From assembly GCA_028293405.1 (NCBI GenBank), contig JAQGOW010000568.1, positions 1-8,927 on the forward strand: 8,927 bases of DNA, in the 5' to 3' direction. Shown here piece after piece: positions 1-6,243 of this stretch. The position numbers and the translations under genes are program-made. Origin of the DNA: Verrucomicrobiales bacterium. GTDB taxonomy: Bacteria; Verrucomicrobiota; Verrucomicrobiia; Limisphaerales; Palsa-1400. Positions within the stretch are counted from its first letter, which is position 1. Every line of letters begins with the position of its first letter. The notes below the pieces were generated by a model, which saw only the letters and a program-made list of their open reading frames with translations, was not told where the DNA came from and ran no database searches.

Positions 1-2637
1 GTTGCCTGCGAGGATTCGCTGATACGTCAGGTCAGTCCATTCGTATTGCAAACCTTTCGGCAATTTTTCGTCCATCATTTTGCTCATGATCGCTTCGGCC
101 TGACCGGAGCTGAATCCGGGCGCGGGACCGCCGTTGATTTCCGCAGCGGGATAACCGTTGTAACGCATCGCGCGATCAGGTCCGTGCGTTTCGTTCACAC
201 GCACGAGCGTGCCGAGCGGAACCATCTGGCCTTTTTCGTTGCGCGTCTTCAGGCGCGTGATCGCTTCCGGATGATCGCGATATTGCGAGTCCGCTTGCGC
301 AATCACTTGATAAGTGCGACCGAACCGATTGAAGTCGTTCACATAGAGCGATCCTAAATAGATTTGCATCGTGTCGAAGATGTTCTGCAGCGGCACGCCT
401 TGTTGCTTTGCTTTAACACGATCAACATCGGCATCGAGCTGCGGGACATTGACCGTATAAGTCGAAAACGTTCCAGCCAAACCAAGCGTTTGATAGCTCT
501 GGCCAACGATCTGTTGAATCGTGCCGAATAATGCGTCGTGACCGAGATCAGCGCGGTCTTCGACGAACAATTTAAATCCACCAATCGCACCAATCCCCAT
601 CACCGGCGGCGGCATGACGGAGAGCACGAACGCTTCCTGGATGCTGCTGAACTTTTGGTTCAACGCACCTGAAATTCCCGGGCCGCTGAGGCTTTCGCCT
701 TTGCGCTCGTCGAATGGTTTCAAACAGAAAAAGACGATGCCCGCATTCGGAGCGACACTGAAACCGCTAATGCTCAAACCAGGAAACGCGACCGCGCTTT
801 CCACGCCGGGCGTTTGCATCCCAAGGTCGGACATGCGTTTGATGACCGCTTCCGTACGATCCAGCGAAGAGCCGTCCGGCAATTGCGCGAACGCCACGAT
901 GTATTGCTTATCCTGAGTCGGCACGAAGCCCGTCGGCACTTTGTTGAAGCTCCAGCCGGTAAGCACAACCAAACCCGCGTAGGCAATCAGCGCGATCACG
1001 CTCTTGCGCAATACGCTGGCGACGCCGGCGGAATATTTTTCGCCGGCCCATGCAAACACCCTGTTGAACGGGCGGAAGATCCAACCAAGTGTGCGTTCCA
1101 TGACGCGGCCAAACCAATCCTTCGGAGCATTGTGGTCTTTGAGCAACACTGCGCACAAAGCCGGCGAAAGTGTCAGAGAATTGAATGCGGAAATGACCGT
1201 CGAGATCGCAATCGTAATCGCGAACTGCTTATAGAACTGACCGGTCAAACCGCTGATGAACGCTGTTGGCACGAACACCGCGCACAACACCAGCGCCGTC
1301 GCGATAATCGGATTCGTCACTTCGGTCATCGCTTGTTTGGCTGCGTCCCTTGGTGACAGCCCAAGCGCAATATTACGTTCGACGTTTTCGACGACGACAA
1401 TCGCGTCATCGACGACAATACCGATCGCCAACACCAACCCGAACAACGTCAGGTTGTTGATCGAAAACCCAAGCCCGAGCATCACTGCGAAAGTTCCGAT
1501 AAGCGACACCGGCACAGCGGCAAGCGGAATGAGCGATGCGCGCCATGTTTGCAAAAACAGAATGACGACGAGAACAACGAGCAGCGTCGCTTCCAATAAA
1601 GTGTGAATAACCGCATCAATCGAGTGACGCACGAACACCGTCGGGTCGTAAACCACAGCGTAGTCGATGCCGTCGGGAAAACTCTTTTTCAAATCGTCCA
1701 TCTTTGCGCGGACGTCAGCCGAGAGCTGGAGCGCATTGGCGCCAGGTGTCTGGAAGATCGGCAACGCGACAGCAGATTTGTTGTTCAACAACGAACGCAA
1801 CGCGTAACTGCCCGCGCTCATTTCAACGCGCGCAACGTCCTTCAGCACAGTCTTCTCACCGTTGGGTCCGGTCTTGACGATGATCTGGCCAAATTCCTCG
1901 GGTGTAATGAGACGGCCTTTGGTGTTGATCTGGTATTCGAAATTAACCGGATCACCAACGGGCTGCTGTCCAATCGCGCCAGCGGCAACCTGCACGTTCT
2001 GTTCGCGAATCGCGTTAACCACGTCGCTGGCGGTCAAGTTGCGCGCGGCAACTTTGTCCGGGTTCAACCACACGCGCATCGCGTAATCGCCGGACCCAAA
2101 CACCTCCACGTCACCCGCGCCAGGAATACGCGCGAGCGAATCCTTCACCTGCAAGGTCGCGTAGTTGCGCAGATACACTTCGTTGTAACGCCCGTTCGGC
2201 GAGAACAAGTGCACGACCATGGTGAGGTCAGGCGATTGTTTCAATGTGGTTACGCCGATGCGTCGAACTTCTTCGGGCAGTTTTGGCAACGATTGCGAGA
2301 CGCGGTTCTGCACCTGCACCTGCGCTTTGTCGATGTCGGTCCCGAGCTTGAACGTGATGGTCAAAGTCATCACGCCGTCGCCCGTCGCCTGCGAATACAT
2401 ATACAGCGAGTTCTCTACGCCGTTGATTTCCTGCTCCAAAGGCGATGCGACCGTTTCCGAAATCGTTTTCGGATTCGCGCCCGGATAGGTCGCGCGGACG
2501 ACGATTGTCGGCGGCACGATTTCGGGATACTCACTGATCGGTAATCGCTTCAGAGCAATCAAGCCGACCACGAAGATCAAAATCGACAACACACCGGCAA
2601 AGATCGGTCGTCGAATAAAGAAATGTGAAAAATTCAT
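1..2637 (-). CDS. mexF: RND multidrug efflux pump, inner-membrane transporter, MexF/OqxB type (C-terminus cut off by window)
   Basis: Proton-driven inner-membrane pump subunit that would form a trimer and export drugs or other toxic compounds through an adaptor and an outer-membrane channel. The ATG at 2637 opens a frame of 879 codons with no stop to base 1; family members have about 1,050 residues, so roughly the last 170-180 are missing. The N-terminus has the family FFxRRPIFA signature (residues 6-14) leading into TM1, then SEYPE (35-39). The proton-relay aspartate pair in TM4 is intact at D410-D411 (VVDDAIVVVENVER; AcrB D407-D408). The partner lysine of TM10 falls outside the window. Wording throughout, including the ALRSLLNN and SGLTGQFYKQF stretches, matches the MexF/OqxB branch better than AcrB as I remember these sequences. 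The start lies 37 bases after the adaptor stop, with only a weak GGAA as ribosome site. The substrate cannot be told from sequence. Confidence 0.95.
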   Translation of the reverse strand, partial: MNFSHFFIRRPIFAGVLSILIFVVGLIALKRLPISEYPEIVPPTIVVRATYPGANPKTISETVASPLEQEINGVENSLYMYSQATGDGVMTLTITFKLGTDIDKAQVQVQNRVSQSLPKLPEEVRRIGVTTLKQSPDLTMVVHLFSPNGRYNEVYLRNYATLQVKDSLARIPGAGDVEVFGSGDYAMRVWLNPDKVAARNLTASDVVNAIREQNVQVAAGAIGQQPVGDPVNFEYQINTKGRLITPEEFGQIIVKTGPNGEKTVLKDVARVEMSAGSYALRSLLNNKSAVALPIFQTPGANALQLSADVRAKMDDLKKSFPDGIDYAVVYDPTVFVRHSIDAVIHTLLEATLLVVLVVILFLQTWRASLIPLAAVPVSLIGTFAVMLGLGFSINNLTLFGLVLAIGIVVDDAIVVVENVERNIALGLSPRDAAKQAMTEVTNPIIATALVLCAVFVPTAFISGLTGQFYKQFAITIAISTVISAFNSLTLSPALCAVLLKDHNAPKDWFGRVMERTLGWIFRPFNRVFAWAGEKYSAGVASVLRKSVIALIAYAGLVVLTGWSFNKVPTGFVPTQDKQYIVAFAQLPDGSSLDRTEAVIKRMSDLGMQTPGVESAVAFPGLSISGFSVAPNAGIVFFCLKPFDERKGESLSGPGISGALNQKFSSIQEAFVLSVMPPPVMGIGAIGGFKLFVEDRADLGHDALFGTIQQIVGQSYQTLGLAGTFSTYTVNVPQLDADVDRVKAKQQGVPLQNIFDTMQIYLGSLYVNDFNRFGRTYQVIAQADSQYRDHPEAITRLKTRNEKGQMVPLGTLVRVNETHGPDRAMRYNGYPAAEINGGPAPGFSSGQAEAIMSKMMDEKLPKGLQYEWTDLTYQRILAGN

Positions 2638-2674
2638 GGGGTGTTCCAATCGAAGCCGAAGCCTCGGTCTGGTC

Positions 2675-3871
2675 TTAGTTACGTTTTGCGACTTTGTTTT
2701 CGCCGGCCGGTTTTTCGCCGTTGCTTTCAGCGACCTCATCTTTCGGCACCACGGGCATTCCGGGGCGCACGCGTTGCAAACCGTTCACGACAATCTTGTC
2801 GCCCGGCTGCAAACCAGAACGAATCACACGCTTGCCGTTAATCACCGGGCCGAGTTTCACCGCGCTATAGGCCACGGTGTTCGACTGCGTCAACGACAGC
2901 ACATACTTCTGCGCCTGGTCGGTTCCGATGGCGCGCTCGCTCACGAGCATCGCCTGGTGCTTGTCGCTCAACGGCACGCGAATGCGCGCAAACAAACCGG
3001 GCACAATCCGGGCGTCCGCATTACTAAACACCGCCCGCAACAAAATGCTTCCGGTGTTCGGATCGAGTTTGTTGTCGAACGATTCAATGCTTCCCTTGTG
3101 GGTGAAACCGTCTTCGTCGCCCAATTGCAATTCGACCGGCACTTTCCCGTCATCGGTCACTTGCAACTTGTTCGCCGCGGCGAGCGAGTTGTACTTCAAC
3201 AACGTGTCTTCATCGACGTCGACGTAAACGTAGACAGGGTCAACCGAAACAATCGTCGTCAACGTCGTGGCCGCACCTGCGATGCCGCTGACGTAGTTAC
3301 CTTCGGTCAACAATGCGCGACTGACGCGACCGTTAATCGGCGCGCGAACCTGCGTGTGGTCCAAGTCGAGTTTTCCAAAATCACGCGCGGCCTCGGCCGA
3401 GAGCAATGCCGCTTTCGCCGCATTGAATCGCATCACTCGTGCGTCAGATTCCTCAGTGGAAATCGCCTTGTTCGCGAGCAACTGCGCACTGCGATCCGCT
3501 TCACGTTTCGCATTCTCAAATTGCACTTTGGCGCGCTCCGCGTCCGCCGCGAGTTTGTCATACTCAGCCTGGTGCCAACGCGGATCGATCACGAACAGCA
3601 CGTCGCCTTTTTTCACCAGTTGACCGGATTTAAATCGAACTTCCTGGATGTAACCGGAAACGCGCGGGCGCAATTCGACCGATTCAACCGGTTCGGTGCG
3701 GCCAGTGAATTCGTCCCACTCAACAACTTCCTGTTGTTGAACGGGCGCGACGGTCACCTCCGGGGTTGGCGGGCGTTGCTGTTGTTCGGATGCATGCTGG
3801 TTGCAACCTGTCAACGCTGCGGCGAGTCCGCCGATGGCAATAGTTGTAGCGAGTATGTACGTTTGTTTCAT
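2675..3871 (-). CDS. mexE: RND efflux periplasmic adaptor lipoprotein, MexE/AcrA type
   Basis: Membrane fusion protein (398 aa) that bridges the inner-membrane pump to an outer-membrane channel. Residues 1-23 form a lipoprotein signal: KQ, a hydrophobic stretch, then lipobox LTGC with the lipidated cysteine at C23. The order follows the AcrA/MexE family: first lipoyl half near 62-96 (LRPRVSGYI, then G-D-V-L-F-x-I-D), an alpha-helical hairpin near 99-165 rich in Ala/Glu/Lys, second lipoyl half near 168-196 (VRAPINGRVSRALLTEGNYV), a beta-barrel near 205-290, and a membrane-proximal part ending with GLQPGDKIVVNGLQRVRPG. The WDEFTGRTEPVESVELRPR stretch is typical of MexE-like adaptors. Its ATG lies 17 bases after the stop of the small upstream ORF and its stop 37 bases before the pump, so the three are probably co-transcribed. 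No good Shine-Dalgarno sequence precedes it. The C-terminal 25 residues are charged and probably disordered. Confidence 0.95.
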   Translation of the reverse strand: MKQTYILATTIAIGGLAAALTGCNQHASEQQQRPPTPEVTVAPVQQQEVVEWDEFTGRTEPVESVELRPRVSGYIQEVRFKSGQLVKKGDVLFVIDPRWHQAEYDKLAADAERAKVQFENAKREADRSAQLLANKAISTEESDARVMRFNAAKAALLSAEAARDFGKLDLDHTQVRAPINGRVSRALLTEGNYVSGIAGAATTLTTIVSVDPVYVYVDVDEDTLLKYNSLAAANKLQVTDDGKVPVELQLGDEDGFTHKGSIESFDNKLDPNTGSILLRAVFSNADARIVPGLFARIRVPLSDKHQAMLVSERAIGTDQAQKYVLSLTQSNTVAYSAVKLGPVINGKRVIRSGLQPGDKIVVNGLQRVRPGMPVVPKDEVAESNGEKPAGENKVAKRN

Positions 3872-3888
3872 GTGTATTTCTAAAGTTC

Positions 3889-4215
3889 TTAATCGTGGGT
3901 GAGCAAAGCGCGCTGCGCGCCATTACGGACTTGCCGCTGGTGAGCCGCCCAGTTCTCGACCGAAGCCGCTTTTTCGCGGGCAAGAGTTGGGAAGACTAAA
4001 TATGGAAACTCAGTCTGCCACGCTATCGCTTCCGCTTCGTTGACGGCCAATTGCAGCATGTGTTCGCGTCCCTTTAAATTGGCGCTGAACTCAGCAATGA
4101 CGTTTTCTTTGGCTTCTTCGATACGGGCCAGCAGTTTCTTGCAGGCCGTAACGCAAATTTTGGTGAACTGGCTCGTTTTCGAGGCTGTAGTTCTGGTCTG
4201 GTATGTTGTTTTCAT
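3889..4215 (-). CDS. Small uncharacterised protein encoded between the TetR regulator and the efflux adaptor
   Basis: A 108-residue protein that I do not recognise. The ATG at 4215 is chosen because GAGGA stands 7 bases upstream, the best ribosome site in the window; a TTG at 4251 in the same frame would add 12 residues but has no such site. The first 13 residues are Thr-rich and basic (MKTTYQTRTTASK). A helical, charged middle follows (ACKKLLARIEEAKENVIAEF), then an acidic-aliphatic helix, then an aromatic/proline segment (AWQTEFPYLVFPTLAREKA), and a basic tail ending QRALLTHD. There are two cysteines (I-C-V-T-A-C), no signal peptide and no transmembrane helix, so it is probably cytoplasmic. 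It starts 54 bases after tetR and ends 17 bases before the adaptor ATG, which suggests co-expression with the pump. A regulatory or accessory role is possible but unproven. Confidence 0.72.
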   Translation of the reverse strand: MKTTYQTRTTASKTSQFTKICVTACKKLLARIEEAKENVIAEFSANLKGREHMLQLAVNEAEAIAWQTEFPYLVFPTLAREKAASVENWAAHQRQVRNGAQRALLTHD

Positions 4216-4221
4216 AATTTT

Positions 4222-4227
4222 TCCTCT
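4222..4227 (-). promoter_or_regulatory. Shine-Dalgarno site of the small ORF
   Basis: On the minus strand AGAGGA stands about 7 bases before the ATG at 4215. It decides this start over the in-frame TTG at 4251. It stands out because none of the neighbouring genes (uvrC, the CvpA-family gene, tetR, the adaptor, the pump, the plus-strand permease) shows a comparable site. Confidence 0.65.
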
Positions 4228-4234
4228 TCTAGTA

Positions 4235-4252
4235 GTCGCCTGTTTAGTCAAA
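4235..4252. promoter_or_regulatory. Second operator-like element, in the gap between tetR and the small ORF
   Basis: Read on the plus strand, these 18 bases end in TTTAGTCAAA, the same ten bases found in the dyad upstream of tetR when that is read on the minus strand. Over the 18 bases the two agree at 14 positions. The left arm is degenerate, so the site is a poor palindrome by itself. It sits 20 bases upstream of the small ORF start, where a bound repressor could block transcription of the small ORF and pump genes. I see no convincing -10 box beside it. Function is inferred. Confidence 0.35.
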
Positions 4253-4269
4253 TACCTGCTGAAAAAAAT

Positions 4270-4884
4270 TTAAGCCGCAACCGTTGCGACTTCCTTAACC
4301 CCGAGCATCGCGAAAATTCCGCTGAACCCTTCGCGCAACACTCCGAGTTCGTTCTGGATGCGCGCCTGGGTCATCAACCCGTGCAAGTAAACCTGCAACA
4401 TTCGCGCTTTTGAGGCCGCGTCCGGAGCGTTAATTGATCCCTCCGCATGCGCATCGCGGATGGCAGACTCCAAATACTTACGTTGTTGATCAAAAATTTG
4501 CTCGATCCGTTCGCGCAACTTTTGCTCCTGCGTGCTTACTTCCGAGCCTAACGTGCAAAGCGGACACCCGAGCACATACCCGTATTTAGCCTTCATTTCC
4601 ACCTGTTTGTTGTAACCGAACTCGCAATATTTGCGAATGCGTTCCAACGGCGGAACGGTCGCCGAGAAAATTTTGTCCATCTCGGTTTGCTTCTTGCCGC
4701 AACCGGCTTCAAGCGCTTCCACAGCAACGTCAGCCTTTGATTCGAAAAAATAATAGAAGCTGCCCTTTTTCACCCCGGCCTTGTCACAAATCTGGTCGAT
4801 CGTGGTGCTGCCGTAGGAACCGGTCCAGATCAGCTCTGAAACCGCATCCATCAACTTCTCTTTCGCATCACTAACTCGGCCCAT
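4270..4884 (-). CDS. TetR/AcrR-family transcriptional regulator, probably repressor of the adjacent efflux genes
   Basis: A 204-residue TetR-type regulator. Helix-turn-helix residues are about 27-46 (TTIDQICDKAGVKKGSFYYFF), followed by the usual F-x-S-K-x-D-V. The rest is an all-helical ligand-binding and dimer domain. Residues 106-115 read GCPLCTLGSE, the G-C-x-x-x-x-L-x-x-E pattern of the NemR/AcuR-like branch. In E. coli NemR the cysteine at about this place (C106) senses electrophiles and oxidants; here C107 is joined by C110 in a CxxC. Helix 8-9 has GLMTQARIQNELG (169-181). The ATG at 4884 is needed for a complete first helix; the next methionine (M12) would remove part of it. The start has no Shine-Dalgarno sequence and lies close behind a candidate promoter and dyad. 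Position directly upstream of the pump genes on the same strand supports local control; the inducer is unknown. Confidence 0.92.
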   Translation of the reverse strand: MGRVSDAKEKLMDAVSELIWTGSYGSTTIDQICDKAGVKKGSFYYFFESKADVAVEALEAGCGKKQTEMDKIFSATVPPLERIRKYCEFGYNKQVEMKAKYGYVLGCPLCTLGSEVSTQEQKLRERIEQIFDQQRKYLESAIRDAHAEGSINAPDAASKARMLQVYLHGLMTQARIQNELGVLREGFSGIFAMLGVKEVATVAA

Positions 4885-4890
4885 GGAACC

Positions 4891-4919
4891 AAGTCTAGGC
4901 CGTTTGACTAAATGGTCAA
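4891..4919 (-). promoter_or_regulatory. Candidate sigma-70-type promoter of tetR
   Basis: On the minus strand TTGACC (4919-4914) is followed after 16 bases by TAGACT (4897-4892), giving 5/6 and 4/6 matches to the -35 and -10 consensus. Only seven bases separate the -10 box from the ATG, so the transcript would start at or next to the start codon, i.e. be leaderless or nearly so. This fits the missing Shine-Dalgarno sequence. The -10 box is weak, and the call is tentative. Confidence 0.35.
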
Positions 4920-4920
4920 C
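4903..4920. promoter_or_regulatory. Dyad upstream of tetR, candidate TetR operator
   Basis: TTGAC (4904-4908) and GTCAA (4915-4919) form perfect 5-base arms about a 6-base centre, a 16-base dyad of the size TetR-family dimers bind. It lies 19-36 bases upstream of the tetR ATG and overlaps the candidate -35 box and spacer, the position expected for autorepression. A related element lies at 4235-4252. Binding by the adjacent regulator is inferred. Confidence 0.5.
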
Positions 4921-5001
4921 AAAAAAGCGGCTAAAATGGCGCTATGGAAGATTCCGGCCTTGGAAGTTTAAACAATTGAGGGACTTACAACGTGAAAAAT
5001 T
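4921..5001. other. Rest of the gap between the CvpA-family gene and tetR
   Basis: After the CvpA-family stop this stretch is A/T-rich with short inverted repeats (GGAA/TTCC copies at about 4945-4967) and, on the minus strand, an imperfect GC stem before a run of six T near 4921-4935. The stem contains a mismatch, so I do not call a terminator. No small gene is evident. Confidence 0.4.
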
Positions 5002-6195
5002 TTACAATTCCTTCGAAAATACCATCGTGACGCCGTTACGCGGCATCAACAATTGATCGTCGGCCTTGACGGCGACTTCGGCATTGTCAGGTTGATTGCC
5101 CGAGAGATTGATTTGGTAATTGTCGCCTTCTTTTTTCCACGTGCCGGCGCCAATCACCTGCAAACCATTCCCGGTATCTTTTTTCATAATGAAATTGTGA
5201 TCAGTCGTGACCGTGAGATTCAGGCCCGCCATTACCGGCATCAGACTGTTGCGAAGCTTCGTGATGTTCAGCGGCGTCGGGTTCTGCAGCTTTTTCTTTT
5301 CCTGCGCGAAGGTAGCGTCACGATCAATTTTCCACAGTCCGAGAATCGCTTGGGCATCGTATTTCGGCGAGTGACCGGTGCGCAGATATTCGTTCAGGTC
5401 GTCGAGATCGCTGCCGACGAGTTGAGTAATTTCCTGGGTAATCGCCGTGTTCGTGACAAGTGCCTGCACCTTCGGATTTTTGAGAATATCTCCGATGCTC
5501 GCTTGTGATTGAATCATCTGCTGAAGCTGAACATCGTTCCCCAAATCCTTAAATTCCTGGCGTTCGCCAAGCGTAAGGAACGGCGGATAGTGAGCGAGAC
5601 GACTTTCAAGGAGCGGATTGTGCGTGACTAACCCGACGATATCGGCGGCCTCGTAAGTTTGTTTCGGCGTCGGATCATAACCGGCCAGGACATGATCAAC
5701 TTTGAGACCGTGCATTTCCTCACGCAATTTCGTGATGTTCTGCACTGAGCTCGGATCCTGCGCGCCTTGAGCAACCTGCGTAGTGAAATATCCGGCTATA
5801 TATACGGGCAACATCAACAGGAAAAAATAAACGGCTCCGTTGACCAACCCGACGCACAAACCCACGCGCGAATACATGCGGGTCCAACGGTAGTAAGATT
5901 TGTCGTCCTTTTTATATTTATAGAAAATGCTCAACTTGCGGTGCAGCACCTGGCCGAGGATTTTGAACGCGAGCAGGATAATCAGGAACGCGATCAGCGC
6001 GGGGATAAACAGATCCCATGCCGGATGTTTGAACCCGAGTATCGGGACTATTTTCTTCGTCAATGGCGACAGCGGCGCCGCGAGTAGCGAACCAAAAATT
6101 AATCCGAGCAACGAACACGTAGCGCGAATAGGCCCTTGGTAATATCCAATAGCGCCAACAATGCCCAGGCACAGCAATGCGATTATCCAAAGCAT
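5002..6195 (-). CDS. CvpA-family membrane protein with a long C-terminal extension
   Basis: A 397-residue protein. Residues 1-137 look like CvpA (colicin V production) proteins: TM1 at about 2-17, then G-x-x-x-G-Y-Y-Q-G-P-I-R, TM2 about 25-42, TM3 about 62-82, a basic loop (HRKLSIFYKYKK), and TM4 about 112-137. Ordinary CvpA proteins are about 160-200 residues. Here about 260 hydrophilic residues follow. They include a helical part (about 145-310) with ERQEFKDLGNDVQLQQMIQ and ILKNPKVQALV, and a final part (about 328-397) rich in predicted beta strands, with GTWKKEGDNYQINLSG, that resembles small lipocalin-like sheets. Biochemical function is unknown; CvpA relatives are linked to envelope homeostasis. 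It begins 48 bases after the uvrC stop and may share its transcript. No Shine-Dalgarno sequence precedes the ATG. Confidence 0.85.
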   Translation of the reverse strand: MLWIIALLCLGIVGAIGYYQGPIRATCSLLGLIFGSLLAAPLSPLTKKIVPILGFKHPAWDLFIPALIAFLIILLAFKILGQVLHRKLSIFYKYKKDDKSYYRWTRMYSRVGLCVGLVNGAVYFFLLMLPVYIAGYFTTQVAQGAQDPSSVQNITKLREEMHGLKVDHVLAGYDPTPKQTYEAADIVGLVTHNPLLESRLAHYPPFLTLGERQEFKDLGNDVQLQQMIQSQASIGDILKNPKVQALVTNTAITQEITQLVGSDLDDLNEYLRTGHSPKYDAQAILGLWKIDRDATFAQEKKKLQNPTPLNITKLRNSLMPVMAGLNLTVTTDHNFIMKKDTGNGLQVIGAGTWKKEGDNYQINLSGNQPDNAEVAVKADDQLLMPRNGVTMVFSKEL

Positions 6196-6243
6196 AAGGC
6201 GCTACGTTAAAAGGCGCGCCGTAAAAAAGCACGCGGGAAAATG

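Noticed and set aside
1603..2544. Plus-strand open frame (313 codons) opposite the RND pump
   Set aside because: His/Arg-rich translation typical of the antisense of a GC-rich gene; the minus strand holds an unbroken, highly family-like pump sequence.
2651..2667. Short repeat of CGAAGC units in the gap between adaptor and pump genes
   Set aside because: Only two units; too short to separate from chance and with no clear role.
2636..3883. Long plus-strand open frame (415 codons) opposite the adaptor gene
   Set aside because: It mirrors nearly the whole adaptor gene, its product is rich in Arg, His and Gln without a recognisable domain, and the opposite strand encodes a clear MexE-type lipoprotein.
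3720..3983. Minus-strand frame overlapping the small ORF and adaptor start
   Set aside because: It is out of frame with both better-supported genes, and its product is basic and without any recognisable domain.
4216..4251. TTG start giving the small ORF 12 more residues
   Set aside because: No ribosome site precedes it, it would run through the operator-like element, and the ATG at 4215 has GAGGA at ideal spacing.
4921..4935. Possible terminator stem plus T-run downstream of the CvpA-family gene
   Set aside because: The stem has few pairs and a mismatch; it does not reach the quality of a rho-independent terminator.
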